48,925 nt of DNA from an uncultured Dialister sp. (GCA_934216155.1 CAKQBK010000009.1:1-48925); one strand, 5' to 3'. Numbered from the stretch's first letter, positions 15,223 through 24,799 are shown. A program made the numbers and translations. Notes: generated from the letters alone by a model not told the origin.

Positions 15223-17274
15223 TCACACCAACTTACTGAAATCGCCCCAAGCCTGGAAGAGGGACAGGGTTTTCAGCAGCTGGGAGATACGGTTGTTCTT
15301 TACGGCTTCGTCGTCAACCATAACCATGACGTTATCCAGGTAGTCATTAATTGGCTGGGTCAGTTCTTTCAGAGCTGGCAGGGCTTCGCCGTACTTGTAT
15401 TCTGCAAAGAGCGGAAGCACTTTGGCAGATGCGTCGTCGAAAGCAGCCTGCAGTTTCTTTTCCACGTCTTCTTGGAAGAGAGCAGCATCCACATCGCCGC
15501 CGGACTTGCCTTTGGTGATGTTGGACAGACGGGTCACTGCCTGACGGAGGTCAGCTTCGTCTTTCAGATGGCTTTCTGCCATGGAACGAGCTTTCAGGAA
15601 GAGGGCGTATACGTCATCTACAGGGCCAGCGAGGACAGCGTCGATGATATCGTATGCAATGCCTTCGTCGAGCATGATGGCTTTGATACGCTGACGGAAG
15701 AAGTCTTCAATCTGGGAAGCAGCGGTCTTCTTCGCTTCTTCTTCGCCTGGAAGAAGTGCCAAAGCGGCTGCGATACCTTTTCTGATATCCCAATGAATCT
15801 GTCCATCGGTCAGGATATTTACAGCGCCAATGGTCTGGCGGCGAAGAGCAAATGGATCCTGGGAGCCGGTCGGAATGAGACCGCGCAGGAAGGTGGCGGA
15901 CAGGTTGTCCAGTTTATCAGCCAAAGACAGGGCACGACCGATGTTCTGCTGCGGCAGAATGTCGCCGGCAAATCTTGGCATGTACTGTTCGAAAATGGCC
16001 TGGGCTACGTTTTCTTTTTCGCCGTCCAAAAGGGCATATTCCTTACCCATTTCGCCCTGCAGTTCCGTAAATTCGGTCACCATACCGGTTGCCAGGTCAG
16101 ATTTGGACAGGAAAGCTGCTCTATCAGCGTCTGCTTTTTCGGCATCGGTCAGGTTCCAATCGGAAGCGATGGCAGCGGTCAGTTTCTGCAGACGATCTGC
16201 TTTATCACGCATATCCCCCATGCCTTCCTGGTAATTGATGCGGGTCAGGTCGTCTCTGTGGCCTTCCAGGGATTTCTTGCGGTCGTTTTCAAAGAAGAAC
16301 TTCGCATCGTCCAGACGGGCACGAAGGACCTTTTCATTGCCGTGCTGTACGTTTTCCAGTGCTTTGGTTCCCCCATTTCTAACGGTCAGGAAATAAGGCA
16401 TCAAAGAGCCATCTTCATTTCTCACTGGATAGTATCTCTGGTGGTCACGCATAGGAGTAACGACAGCCGGTACTGGCAGTTTCAAGAATTCATCATCGAT
16501 GCGGCCATAGAGAGGAGTCGGGTATTCAACCAAGTAGTTGATTTCTTCCAACAGGTCTGCATTGTGCCATACATGTCCACCAAGTTTTTCAGCTACAGCC
16601 AAAAGGCCGGTGCGAATCAGTTCGCGACGTTCGTCCTGGTCTACAATGACAGAAGCGTCTCTCATGGTTTCCTTGTAGGACAGCGGGTCTGTGATGGTCA
16701 CGTCATGTTTGCACAGGAAACGATGGCCTCTGGACATATTTCCACTCTGTACATGAGCGAATTCCACCGGAATGATTTCCTTGTCGCAAAGGGCTACAAT
16801 CCAGCGAACCGGACGAATGAAATGGGCTTCTTCATCGGCCCAGCGCATGGATCTGGTGAAATTCAGGCCAGTGATGAGGGACAGGAACAGTTCTGGCAAT
16901 ACGTCTTCTACTTTCTTGCCTTCGTTCTTCACATAAGCCCAGGTGTAATCCCCTTCTTTGACCAAGTCTTTCGGGTCAATGTGCTGGCCGCGAGCAAAGC
17001 CCTGTGCCGCACGGGTAGGATTGCCATCGGCGTCAAAAGCCGCTTTGATGGACGGGCCGCGTTTCTTCACTTCTTCGTCAGGCTGGCGATCTGCTGCACC
17101 TTCTACGATGACAGCCAGACGTCTTGGGGTAGCATATACGGTGATTTTATCGGTGGAAATACGATGTTCTTCAAACTGGGAAGCAGCCAGAGTTTTCAGC
17201 TGGTCTACCACACCGGACATAATATTGGCCGGCATTTCTTCAGTGCCGATTTCTAAAAGAAGATTTTTACTCAT
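15223..17274 (-). CDS. glyS: Glycyl-tRNA synthetase beta subunit
   Basis: 683 residues, the normal length. It begins [19 protein letters not shown], the family N-terminus, and includes the conserved [20 protein letters not shown] block (about 143-162) and LADKLDNL near 470. With GlyQ it forms the alpha2beta2 enzyme that charges tRNA-Gly in the cytosol; the beta subunit mainly binds tRNA. Its ATG overlaps the glyQ stop codon (ATGA), showing translational coupling. A long frame on the opposite strand is only a shadow. Confidence 0.97.
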   Translation of the reverse strand: MSKNLLLEIGTEEMPANIMSGVVDQLKTLAASQFEEHRISTDKITVYATPRRLAVIVEGAADRQPDEEVKKRGPSIKAAFDADGNPTRAAQGFARGQHIDPKDLVKEGDYTWAYVKNEGKKVEDVLPELFLSLITGLNFTRSMRWADEEAHFIRPVRWIVALCDKEIIPVEFAHVQSGNMSRGHRFLCKHDVTITDPLSYKETMRDASVIVDQDERRELIRTGLLAVAEKLGGHVWHNADLLEEINYLVEYPTPLYGRIDDEFLKLPVPAVVTPMRDHQRYYPVRNEDGSLMPYFLTVRNGGTKALENVQHGNEKVLRARLDDAKFFFENDRKKSLEGHRDDLTRINYQEGMGDMRDKADRLQKLTAAIASDWNLTDAEKADADRAAFLSKSDLATGMVTEFTELQGEMGKEYALLDGEKENVAQAIFEQYMPRFAGDILPQQNIGRALSLADKLDNLSATFLRGLIPTGSQDPFALRRQTIGAVNILTDGQIHWDIRKGIAAALALLPGEEEAKKTAASQIEDFFRQRIKAIMLDEGIAYDIIDAVLAGPVDDVYALFLKARSMAESHLKDEADLRQAVTRLSNITKGKSGGDVDAALFQEDVEKKLQAAFDDASAKVLPLFAEYKYGEALPALKELTQPINDYLDNVMVMVDDEAVKNNRISQLLKTLSLFQAWGDFSKLV

Positions 17275-18152
17275 TTGGCTTCGCCTCCTTTAAGCATAGG
17301 GAATCCCAATTCTTTGCGCTTCTTCAGCCAAGCCTTGGCGCACATACGAGCCAAGTTTCTGACGCGAGAAATGTATTCGGTACGTTCAGATAAGGAAATA
17401 GCGCCTGCTGCATCGAGCAGGTTGAAAGAATGGGAGCATTTCAATACATAATCATAAGCTGGCAATACCAGTCCTGCTTTGACAATCTTCTTGGCTTCTG
17501 CTTCGTACATGTCAAAGAGTTTGAACAGCATATCATGGTCAGACAGTTCATAGCTGTAGACAGACTGTTCGTATTCATTCTGGTGCCAGATGTCGCCGTA
17601 AGTGACGCCGTCGGTCCATACCAGGTCATATACATTGTCCACTTCCTGGATGTACATGGCGATACGTTCCAGACCGTAGGTGATTTCTACGGAAACAGGA
17701 TGCTCATCGATGCCGCCAACTTGCTGGAAATAGGTAAACTGGGTGATTTCCATCCCATCCAACCATACTTCCCAACCGATACCCCAGGCACCCAGTGTCG
17801 GAGATTCCCAGTTATCTTCTACGAAACGAATATCATGTTCTTCCGGATCGATGCCCAGTTCCTTCAAAGATTCCAGGTATGTCTCCTGGATGTTGTTCGG
17901 AGACGGTTTCATAATGACCTGGAACTGGTGATGCTGGTACAAACGGTTCGGGTTGTCCCCATAACGGCCATCATCTGGACGACGAGATGGTTCCATATAA
18001 GCTACATTCCACGGTTCCGGTCCGATGGTTCTCAGGAATGTAGCAGGATTCATAGTGCCGGCGCCTTTTTCTGTATCATAAGCTTCGCCAAGTACACAGC
18101 CCTGCTTAGACCAGAATTTCTGGAGCGCTAAAACGATCTGCTGAAAAGTCAT
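17271..18152 (-). CDS. glyQ: Glycyl-tRNA synthetase alpha subunit
   Basis: 293 residues. The class II catalytic subunit that forms glycyl-adenylate. Very conserved blocks: [16 protein letters not shown] (about 12-27), the ATFLR / [22 protein letters not shown] region (about 37-66) and [11 protein letters not shown]. The frame extends 16 codons further upstream but that part translates a 9-mer repeat; AGGAGG lies 6-7 nt before the ATG at 18152, and family members start MTFQ. It is controlled by the glycine T-box upstream. Confidence 0.97.
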   Translation of the reverse strand: MTFQQIVLALQKFWSKQGCVLGEAYDTEKGAGTMNPATFLRTIGPEPWNVAYMEPSRRPDDGRYGDNPNRLYQHHQFQVIMKPSPNNIQETYLESLKELGIDPEEHDIRFVEDNWESPTLGAWGIGWEVWLDGMEITQFTYFQQVGGIDEHPVSVEITYGLERIAMYIQEVDNVYDLVWTDGVTYGDIWHQNEYEQSVYSYELSDHDMLFKLFDMYEAEAKKIVKAGLVLPAYDYVLKCSHSFNLLDAAGAISLSERTEYISRVRNLARMCAKAWLKKRKELGFPMLKGGEAK

Positions 18153-18171
18153 AGTTCCTCCTTCTTTCGAT

Positions 18172-18335
18172 AGGTCGCTCAAGTTGCTCAGGTAACTCAA
18201 GTTTCTCAGGTTATAATGGCATCAGCGCTAGTAACAATTTTCTGACATACATTCATGCCAAATCATGCCAACGGTATCACCACTATATAACCTGAGGAAT
18301 CTAAGAAGCCTGAGAAACCTTTGCAACCTGTCCAA
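18172..18335. repeat. 9-mer hairpin between T-box and glyQ
   Basis: CAAGTTGCTCAGGTAACTC-type units (18179-18213) face GAGGAATCTAAGAAGCCTG-type inverse units (18291-18335), with a loop of about 75 nt. It lies in the mRNA between the T-box terminator and the glyQ ribosome site. Confidence 0.75.
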
Positions 18336-18340
18336 AGCAA

Positions 18341-18545
18341 ATAAAAAATCCCTGTAACACAAACGTTACAGGGACGAGTTACAGGGATTCTTAACCCGCG
18401 GTTCCACCCTTATTGGCTTCCCAAGAAGCCCACCTTGATTATTTCATTGTCAGAAACAGCTCCAAAACGCCTTCCCCACATTGCCAGCCTCTCACCATCG
18501 CTAGCTCGCTTTTCCGTGAGTACTACTTTCCTTCCTCGCTGTATG
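18341..18545 (-). promoter_or_regulatory. Glycine T-box leader (glyQS)
   Basis: On the minus strand the T-box core AAGGGTGGAACCGCGGG is at 18395-18411. The specifier follows the usual GAA: GAA-GGC, with GGC (glycine) at 18469-18471. The terminator is at 18342-18385 (ATCCCTGTAAC, loop, GTTACAGGGAT, TTTTTT) with an alternative antiterminator. Uncharged tRNA-Gly should bind the specifier and T-box and permit glyQS transcription. Confidence 0.95.
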
Positions 18546-18550
18546 GAAGT

Positions 18551-18579
18551 ATTTTAGCAAAATAGGAGAGAAATGTAAA
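18551..18579 (-). promoter_or_regulatory. Promoter of the glyQS T-box transcript
   Basis: On the minus strand TTTACA (18574-18579), a 17-nt spacer, TAAAAT (18551-18556). Transcription would begin near 18544, just before the T-box stem I. Confidence 0.75.
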
Positions 18580-18589
18580 GGGGGATTGG

Positions 18590-18780
18590 GAACTAGGGAT
18601 AAGTAGCTAGGGATTAGGAAATAAAGAGTTAGAAGTGAGGAGTGAGGAGTGAGGAGTGGTGGAAGGGGCCCACAATTCATATAGGGCCCCAATACCCATT
18701 TTTATTAGAAGTAGGCAGTTAACTGTTTGCGGTTGACGGTTGACGGATAACTGTTAACTGCCAACTGCTAACTAATGGCT
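18590..18780. repeat. Heptamer repeat cluster (TGAGGAG and GTTGACGG families)
   Basis: 18586-18622 TAGGGATTAGG heptamers, 18625-18658 GAGGAGTGAGGAGTG heptamers, then GGAAGGGGCCCACAA / ATAGGGCCCCAATACCC (18662-18697), then GCGGTTGACGGTTGACGG facing GTTAACTGCCAACTGC (18728-18770). No gene is seen. Confidence 0.65.
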
Positions 18781-18823
18781 GGGGGTTCTCAGGGTTCCAT
18801 TAAAAATCTAACGATTTTCTCGG

Positions 18824-19050
18824 AGCCAGAACCTTTTGATATCCAGTACATCACCATGTTTCACTAACCGTGTTATCGCTACAGAACCCCTAAAAGCCCC
18901 TTCCTCAGGAAGGGGCAGGCTCGCTTGCGAGCCGGGGATAGGCCGATGAAGAAGAGTTGTTAGACAAGCCGTTTTAGCCAGATGCCGACAACATTATGTA
19001 TCTTATCTCAATATATCCGCCAGTGCGAGCTATCCCCCCCTGCCCCCCCT
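18824..19050. repeat. GC-hairpin block, copy A
   Basis: It shares with 21001-21188 the start CAGAACCTTTTGATATCCAG and a conserved middle with hairpins CCCCTTCCT/AGGAAGGGG and GGCTCGC/GCGAGCC, then GGGGATAGGCCGATGAAG and a C-rich end. Both copies directly precede a 227-bp element. No reading frame. Confidence 0.75.
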
Positions 19051-19056
19051 TCCAGT

Positions 19057-19283
19057 AATGTCATTAAGTTAAGCGAAATATGCGATGATTTCTGTTGATG
19101 CAAAGGTTACTCAGGTTTCTCAGGCTACTTAGGTTTCTCACGTTTCTCGAATGAGCTAATGACGCTAGCGTCTACCGGCACATTCGGAGAACCTGAGCAG
19201 CCTGAGAAACCTTAGCAACTTTGGAGCCTGTCACCACTAGCGGAGTCATGTCTACTAACGCAAATCCTTAACTTAACAGCATT
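19057..19283. repeat. 227-bp inverted-repeat element, copy 3
   Basis: The ends are AATGTCATTAAGTTAAG and CTTAACTTAACAGCATT, in the opposite orientation to copy 1, nearly identical in the interior and exactly the same length. Confidence 0.9.
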
Positions 19284-19451
19284 ACCCGACGGGGGAGATA
19301 AACGCTAACAATGATTTCGCTAGCCTCTATCTGCACATTCAGGGAACCAGAGAACCCTTAGAACCTTGAGCAACCTGAGAAACCTTAAACCACTAGCGAA
19401 ATCGCACTAACTGTTTTGATTCGTTATAGCAAAAAATCGTAAAACAAACGC
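19284..19451. other. Gap upstream of the structured RNA
   Basis: It holds a right palindrome remnant (CCCGACGGGGGAGATAAACG) and an inverse 9-mer arm (19335-19390). No gene is seen. Confidence 0.5.
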
Positions 19452-19481
19452 TTGACTCTTGTATCCTCTATGGTATATAAT
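19452..19481 (+). promoter_or_regulatory. Promoter of a stand-alone RNA
   Basis: -35 TTGACT (19452-19457), an 18-nt spacer, -10 TATAAT (19476-19481). Predicted start near 19488. No protein-coding gene follows on this strand for 7 kb. Confidence 0.8.
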
Positions 19482-19487
19482 ACAGAT

Positions 19488-19745
19488 AAGCGATTAGGAC
19501 ACCGCCAATGCACGGCGCCGAACAAAAAACATTGGCAAGGACTTAATTGTCGGGTAAGAGGAATACATAAGAGCTCCGGTGTGCCTACACACCGTTCACC
19601 CGCTTGAAGAACCTCCCTGGTACTTCAGGATGTAGAGCAACAACTTAAGAAACATAGATGTAAAAAGTCCGCATGGAAGAGAGATCCTGGTTGCCTTAGC
19701 GCAATTTGTACTCGATGGATTCTCTTTTTCGTGTGGGCTTTTTTG
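19488..19745 (+). ncRNA. Structured non-coding RNA of unknown family (about 255 nt with terminator)
   Basis: It has a strong promoter, no reading frame and a clear terminator. Visible pairings: GCCAATG (19506 on) with CATTGGC (19530 on); CTTAATTGT (about 19541) with ACAACTTAAG (about 19640); CGGGT with ACCCG enclosing the hairpin CGGTGTG-CCT-ACACACCG (about 19577-19594); and CTTGAAG with CTTCAGG. The end is a stem of about 23 bp (AAGTCCGCA... to ...TGTGGGCTT) followed by TTTTTT. GGACTT (19538 on) could instead pair with AAGTCC (19665 on), competing with the terminator. The hairpin then TTCACCCGCTTGAAG order faintly recalls 6S RNA, but I cannot confirm a 6S closing stem. Confidence 0.7.
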
Positions 19746-19792
19746 TTTTTCTTTATTGTTCTGCGGCAGTTGGTATTCTTTCATAAGAAGTT

Positions 19793-19943
19793 ACAGGTTT
19801 CTCAGGTGGCTCAAGTTTCTAAGGTGGCTCAGGTTCCCCGAATGTGCCTCTATCCATAAACGTCAAGAGGCACGTTCGAGACACCTTCAGAGCCCTTAGA
19901 ACCCTTAGAACCTTGAGAAACCTGAGCAACCTACAAAACCTGT
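19793..19943. repeat. 9-mer hairpin element
   Basis: About five CAGGTTTCTCAGGTGGCTC-type units, a GAATGTGCCTC...GAGGCACGTTCG stem, then about eight inverse units. It is a full hairpin lacking the 227-bp element ends. Confidence 0.75.
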
Positions 19944-19944
19944 C

Positions 19945-19983
19945 AAAAAAGCAGTTGCCACCTATCGTGACAACTGCTTTTTG
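19945..19983 (-). terminator. Rho-independent terminator of the orphan binding protein gene
   Basis: On the minus strand AGCAGTTG, loop, CAACTGCT, TTTTTT, directly after the stop codon. Confidence 0.9.
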
Positions 19984-20820
19984 TTATTTCTTCACATCCG
20001 GTTCCTGTCTGAAGTTGCTATCAGCGAACCATTTATCATAAATCTTATCATATTCCCCATTGCTCATGAGTTTATTCAGTGCTTCATTGACTTTCTTCTG
20101 CAATTCTGGATCTTTCTTATTCAGAAGCATAACGAATCCGCCGCTACCGGAGATGATGCCGGCACCACGGAGTTTATCTTTCGCACCGTGTTCCATATAG
20201 AAGCGTGCCACTGGTTTATCCAGAATAAGCGCATCCGCTTCATTGTCTGCTACGGCTTTGATGAGCTGGTCGTGGTAGTCGTATTCTTTCACATTGGCGC
20301 CGTACTGTTTCGCGGTTTCTACGTAGACGGTCCCTTTTTCCACAGCAACGGTCTTTCCAGCCAAATCTTCCGGCCCTTTGATGGAGTTATCGTCTTTTCT
20401 AGCCAAAATAGCTACATTTTCTTTGCTATAGTAGGTGTTACTGAAATTGACTTTATCAGCCCGGTCCTGGGTCATATCACAGGCAGCTACCGCAATATCT
20501 GCTTTGTTATCCACCAGTGCGGGAACCAGCTGGTCGAAAGGCATGCTTTCGTAGGTGGTTTCTACGCCCATTTCTTTAGCTACCGCTTTGGTGATGTCCA
20601 CATCAAAGCCTACAATGTCCCCTGCTTGATCTTTGTACACAAATGGCGGATAGGTGGCAATGCAAGCCACTTTGAGGTTCTTCTTCTCTTGAGAAGATAC
20701 CGCTGGCGCAGCCGATTGAGCGGCATTTCCCTGCTTACTGTCGCCGCAGCCTGCCATAAGTCCCATGGCAGCCAATGCGCAAATACAAGCTCCTGCTTTC
20801 ATCCATTGACGATTCATCAT
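19984..20820 (-). CDS. Amino-acid-type ABC substrate-binding lipoprotein (SBP family 3)
   Basis: 278 residues. A lipoprotein signal ends in LMAGCGDS (Cys about 25), then a family-3 binding fold: YPPFVYKDQAGDIVGFDVDITKAVAKEMG (about 57-85), QDRADKVNFSNTYY and GKTVAVEKGT. Such proteins bind polar amino acids and hand them to an ABC permease; no permease or ATPase gene is adjacent, so it is an orphan or works with a distant transporter. AAGGAGG precedes two consecutive ATGs; the second (20817) has slightly better spacing. A promoter and a terminator on either side make it monocistronic. Confidence 0.88.
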   Translation of the reverse strand: MMNRQWMKAGACICALAAMGLMAGCGDSKQGNAAQSAAPAVSSQEKKNLKVACIATYPPFVYKDQAGDIVGFDVDITKAVAKEMGVETTYESMPFDQLVPALVDNKADIAVAACDMTQDRADKVNFSNTYYSKENVAILARKDDNSIKGPEDLAGKTVAVEKGTVYVETAKQYGANVKEYDYHDQLIKAVADNEADALILDKPVARFYMEHGAKDKLRGAGIISGSGGFVMLLNKKDPELQKKVNEALNKLMSNGEYDKIYDKWFADSNFRQEPDVKK

Positions 20821-20864
20821 AACGCCTCCTTGAAAGACTTCGGAAATAGACCATTTTTCTTTTC

Positions 20865-20893
20865 ATTATATCGATAGTATGGGGATTGCGCAA
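20865..20893 (-). promoter_or_regulatory. Promoter of the orphan binding protein gene
   Basis: On the minus strand TTGCGC (20888-20893), a 17-nt spacer, TATAAT (20865-20870). The -35 is weak. Confidence 0.6.
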
Positions 20894-21000
20894 TAGGAAA
20901 TAGTGTATTGGTAGCTAGTGACTCGTGACTGGTGACTAGAGATTAAGGATCTGAAAATAGGTTAGCCCTGCGGGCAGGTTATATTTTGCTGATTTCTTTT

Positions 21001-21188
21001 CAGAACCTTTTGATATCCAGTAATCCCTCCAAAAAGAGCCCCTTCCTCAGGAAGGGGCAGGCCCGCTTGCGGGCCGGGGATAGGCCGATGAAGAAGAGTT
21101 GTTAAACAAGCCGCTATTGCCAGACGCCGACTTCACTATGTATCTCATCACTATACATACCGCTACTGCGAGCTACCCCCCTGCCCCC
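21001..21188. repeat. GC-hairpin block, copy B
   Basis: Partner of 18824-19050: same start, same CCCCTTCCT/AGGAAGGGG and GGCCCGC/GCGGGCC hairpins, same GGGGATAGGCCGATGAAG. The stem-base changes (CTCGC to CCCGC and GCGAG to GCGGG) are compensatory, so the hairpin is preserved. It abuts the 227-bp element copy 4. Confidence 0.75.
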
Positions 21189-21375
21189 AATGCTGTTAAG
21201 TTAAGGATTTGCGTTAGTAGACATGACTCCGCTAGTGGTGACAGGCTCCAAAGTTGATAAAGGTTCTCAGGCTGCTCAGGTTTTCCGAATGTGCTGATAG
21301 ACGCTAGCGTCATTAGCTCATTCGAGAAACGTGAGAAACCTAAGTATCCTGAGAAACTTTGTCGCAGAAGAAGTC
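21189..21375. repeat. 227-bp element, copy 4 (degenerate right end)
   Basis: The left end AATGCTGTTAAGTTAAG and interior match copy 1, but the right end after about 21360 is deleted or diverged (GTCGCAGAAGAAGTC instead of the inverted end). Confidence 0.8.
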
Positions 21376-21415
21376 ACCACCTATTTCCTAATCCCTAGAA
21401 CCTAATCCCTATCTA

Positions 21416-23908
21416 CTATTTCTTCCCCAACCACTCAGCCAATTTCTTCATCAGCACTTCCATTTGAATCGGTTTGGTCACGTGGGCGTTCATGCCTACT
21501 TGCAAACTTTTGGCGATGTCATCTTGGAAGGCGTTGGCGGACATGGCGATGATGGGGATGGTTTTCGCATCCGCTCTAGGAAGGGCGCGAATTTTCTTCG
21601 TCGCATCCCAGCCGCCCATGACGGGCATCATGATATCCATGAGGATCACGTCGAAGTCCCCCGGCTCGGAGGCCTGGAAGGTATCCAGTGCTTCTTGGCC
21701 GTTCCATGCTTTGGTCACGGTAGCTTCTTTTTCTTCCAGCATGAACTCAGCAATTTCCATATTGAGTTCATTGTCTTCCACCAGAAGGACTTTCACACCT
21801 TTCAAATTGTCTAGTGTAGCCCCAGCTTGTTCTTTCGGTTCTTCTTTATCGTGGTCGATAGCAAAGGGAATCTGCACCGTGAAGTGGGTCCCCACTCCTT
21901 GCTTACTTTCCAAGGTGATGGTACCGCCCATTTTTTCTACCAATTCTTTGGTGATGGTCATGCCCAGTCCGGTGCCGGCATAGTTGGTGCGGGCCGAGAC
22001 GTGTTCCTGGGTGAATGGTTCAAACACATGCTTCTGGTATTCTTCACTCATCCCAATTCCGGTATCACGGATGGAGAATTCAATGACCGCCGTGTCTTCT
22101 GTGGCACTGACTTCTCTGGCATCGACGAAGATGTCCCCATTGGCTTTGTTGTATTTCACAGCATTGCTGGCCAAGTTCATCAGAATCCGCTGCACATGAA
22201 TGGGACTCCCCATGAGATAGGCATGGGTGATGGCATTGGCTCCCACATGATAGGTGATTCCATTTTCCTGGCACTGGGTGGTGACGATTTCATTCAACCG
22301 TTTGAGCACATCCAACACATGGAAGGGTTTGTGTTCCAGCTTGACTTCACTGGATTCCAATTTCCCCATATTCAAAATGTTATTGAGCAGGTCCAACAAA
22401 TACTTGGATGTATTTTTGACTTTCTGCAATGCTTTTTTCTGGGCCTCCAAATCATCACTGCGATGTTCTGCAATCTGGATGATCCCTTGAATTCCATTGA
22501 TGGGGGTACGGATGTCGTGGCTCATCCGGCGAAGGAAATTGTCTTTCGCTTCGTTGGCCACTTTCAGCTGCTTCTGTTGCTCTTTTTCCTTTTTTACATC
22601 TTCGGTCACATCGGAAAACAGGAACAGCACCGCCTCTACGCGGCCCTTCGCATCCCGCCGCTGGGGAATGACCTGTATAGTAAACCAATATCCTAAAGTA
22701 CTCTCATAGGTGAGAGAAAGCACTTTCTTATCTTTCAAGCGGTCTGCCAGGTGAGATAAATCGGTAAACTGAAGAAATGACTCTTTGTAAGGTGCCATCA
22801 CATAATGCTCTGCTGTATGAGTGAATATTTCGCTGGCTTTTTGAAAACCACCCATTTCTGCTACAAATTGGGGCGGCACTTTGAAACATTCAAACCGTTC
22901 ATTGGCCAGTTCCACCAGCATGGTAAACAGATAGACCTCATTTTCCGCCGCAATGATCTGGTAAAACCGTTCTCTAGACTTCAGATGTTTCTGTTCCGAA
23001 TGAACAGCGATGACAAATAAAGCCACGCAAAACAGGAAGAAAAAGAAAATCGTCATGGCTTCTATGAAATAGTAGGGTTTCCGGATTTCTTCTTTCGGAA
23101 GCAGGATATGAATGGTATAAGCATGAAACATGGATTGCTGGGCGTAGTAGGATTTCTCATCGTATTTCACTTCTCGCATGTGGTCACTGATGATTTTTCC
23201 ATTATCCCAAATGCCAGCCCAATCATCGATAATGGTCTGGTAATTGTTATCACTGCTGGCAGCCATGACCTGCCCATCATGACTGACCATCAGAAGTCCC
23301 CCTTGGACAGGCATCATGCCAGTGAAAATGTTATCGATGGTGATATCATTGACGCCAGCTTTGACCGTATTCTGCTGCATGTAGGAAATAATAACACCGG
23401 GCTTATCATTCCGAGCCACCACGGCCACGTCGTAGGTTTCTCCTTCGGTGGTTATCCGCGCCATGTATACCTTTTTCGGCGAGCGAATAATTTCTAGCAG
23501 CGTATTATTATGAATCAAATCAGGCCAATAGAAATCCACATCTCCCACGGGAACTTTCCGTTCGATTTGCAAATCTTCATTCAGTACAAGGATACCTTTC
23601 AATCGCTGTTCTCTTAGAAATTGGGCCGCTCCTTCTGGCGTCGCCTCTTCCATCACCATGTAATGGCTGAAAGCAACGGTCTTATCCAGCAAGCGAACCA
23701 AGCTTTTGGTTTCATCGTTGGCACTGTAATTGTTAAATGTTTCCAGCTTTTCTTTGGCATGGTCAATCGATCGCTGGCTCGTCTTTTCTGCTTCCTGCTG
23801 AGCCAAATCATCCATGAACCGATCATTGACGCCCGCAAAAATGATAAATAAAATAGCCAGAAAGAGTAAAATCCTCTTCCATGTCACTTTTCTTAACATT
23901 GTTCTCAT
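21416..23908 (-). CDS. Membrane hybrid histidine kinase/response regulator
   Basis: 830 residues. Membrane segment 10-26, an extracytoplasmic sensor about 30-280, a second segment 283-303, a PAS-like linker about 310-440, then HisKA with the phospho-acceptor His464 (RRMSHDIRTP), the N box about 578-587, DTGIGM 615-620, GTGLGM 645-650, and a receiver domain from about 705 with Asp758 (LMDIMMP) and the T/S and K positions (AMSAN, THVTKP-like). It autophosphorylates and relays to its own receiver; no HPt or output regulator is adjacent. It overlaps the upstream binding-lipoprotein gene by 4 nt (ATGA), so the two are co-translated and probably co-function in ligand sensing. Confidence 0.93.
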   Translation of the reverse strand: MRTMLRKVTWKRILLFLAILFIIFAGVNDRFMDDLAQQEAEKTSQRSIDHAKEKLETFNNYSANDETKSLVRLLDKTVAFSHYMVMEEATPEGAAQFLREQRLKGILVLNEDLQIERKVPVGDVDFYWPDLIHNNTLLEIIRSPKKVYMARITTEGETYDVAVVARNDKPGVIISYMQQNTVKAGVNDITIDNIFTGMMPVQGGLLMVSHDGQVMAASSDNNYQTIIDDWAGIWDNGKIISDHMREVKYDEKSYYAQQSMFHAYTIHILLPKEEIRKPYYFIEAMTIFFFFLFCVALFVIAVHSEQKHLKSRERFYQIIAAENEVYLFTMLVELANERFECFKVPPQFVAEMGGFQKASEIFTHTAEHYVMAPYKESFLQFTDLSHLADRLKDKKVLSLTYESTLGYWFTIQVIPQRRDAKGRVEAVLFLFSDVTEDVKKEKEQQKQLKVANEAKDNFLRRMSHDIRTPINGIQGIIQIAEHRSDDLEAQKKALQKVKNTSKYLLDLLNNILNMGKLESSEVKLEHKPFHVLDVLKRLNEIVTTQCQENGITYHVGANAITHAYLMGSPIHVQRILMNLASNAVKYNKANGDIFVDAREVSATEDTAVIEFSIRDTGIGMSEEYQKHVFEPFTQEHVSARTNYAGTGLGMTITKELVEKMGGTITLESKQGVGTHFTVQIPFAIDHDKEEPKEQAGATLDNLKGVKVLLVEDNELNMEIAEFMLEEKEATVTKAWNGQEALDTFQASEPGDFDVILMDIMMPVMGGWDATKKIRALPRADAKTIPIIAMSANAFQDDIAKSLQVGMNAHVTKPIQMEVLMKKLAEWLGKK

Positions 23909-24726
23909 AGGCCCTTCTCCCCTGACAGGGCTTTCTTCCCATCCAATCCATATTTCTCTACAATCCGCAAGGTGGTGCCATCCTGCATCATCTGCTTCAG
24001 CGTATCATCCAACTGTTTCACAAAAACCGGGTCGTAGTCTTTCCGAAATGCCACGCCCACCTTGGACGAAAATAGCGGTTCCTCCAGCATGCGATACCGA
24101 TTGGGCGCCGTTACGATAAGCATGTGCAATGCATTCTCATGGCCCGCGATGGCATCCACATAATTTTTCCGAAGGGCACTGTACACCTTATCCATCCGAG
24201 AAAAAGCATAGACCTTTTCTACCTGGGGCGCCGCATCATCCTGGGAATGAAGGAAATATTCCTCCGCCTTCCCCGTTTCCTGTACTGCCACCGTCTTTCC
24301 CGTTAAATCCCGCAATTTGTATATACCGCTGTCTCTTCGCACCGCCACAGTTTGGTTGCTGTACAGATATGGCCCAGCCCATTGATACAGCTCTTCCCGA
24401 CCGTTCATGCTGAAACAGCCCCACAGGCAATCAATGGTCCCATTTTTCAGATAATCATTCTTATGTTCCCATACAATGGCTTTGAACTTCGCTTCATAGC
24501 CCATGCGGTGCAGCGCCTCCTTGGCCAGCTCCACATCGACGCCCATAAACTCCCCGTTGTCACCCAGATAAATATAAGGCTCAAACCGATCACTACCAAT
24601 CACAATGGTGGGATGCTTCTTCGATTCCGTCATAGCCACCTGCTCCGCGCAGCCACTGAGAAGAAACACCATCCCCAGCAACAAGGCCATCCACCAGATG
24701 AAATACCTATTCTTCCCTACTACCAT
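23905..24726 (-). CDS. Substrate-binding-like lipoprotein coupled to the hybrid kinase
   Basis: 273 residues. The signal segment (FIWWMALLLGMVFLLSGC) gives a lipidated Cys near 26. The remainder is a family-3 binding fold: IVIGSDRFEPYIYLGDNGEFMGVDVELAKEALHRMG, then LWGCFSMNGREELYQWAGPYLYSNQ and DLTGKTVAVQETG. The start ATG has GAGGG upstream. The stop overlaps the kinase start. With no transporter genes near, I infer a periplasmic sensor component that presents a small ligand, perhaps an amino acid, to the kinase ectodomain. Confidence 0.85.
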   Translation of the reverse strand: MVVGKNRYFIWWMALLLGMVFLLSGCAEQVAMTESKKHPTIVIGSDRFEPYIYLGDNGEFMGVDVELAKEALHRMGYEAKFKAIVWEHKNDYLKNGTIDCLWGCFSMNGREELYQWAGPYLYSNQTVAVRRDSGIYKLRDLTGKTVAVQETGKAEEYFLHSQDDAAPQVEKVYAFSRMDKVYSALRKNYVDAIAGHENALHMLIVTAPNRYRMLEEPLFSSKVGVAFRKDYDPVFVKQLDDTLKQMMQDGTTLRIVEKYGLDGKKALSGEKGL

Positions 24727-24799
24727 ACTTCTTTCCCTCTATGCTTTCTATTGCACTATAAAATTTATAAAAAGAATAGACTACTAAGTTGTTATTTTT

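Noticed and set aside
15472..17256. A 594-residue open frame opposite glyS
   Set aside because: It is the antisense shadow of a certain housekeeping gene; composition is unlike a protein family and no ribosome site is seen.
17271..18200. Longer GlyQ start at 18200
   Set aside because: The extra 16 residues translate the 9-mer repeat; the ribosome site and family N-terminus support 18152.
19488..19745. Assignment of the structured RNA as 6S, tmRNA, SRP RNA or RNase P RNA
   Set aside because: None of the diagnostic motifs of tmRNA, SRP or RNase P is present; the 6S likeness is limited to one hairpin region and lacks a clear closing stem, so I left the family open.
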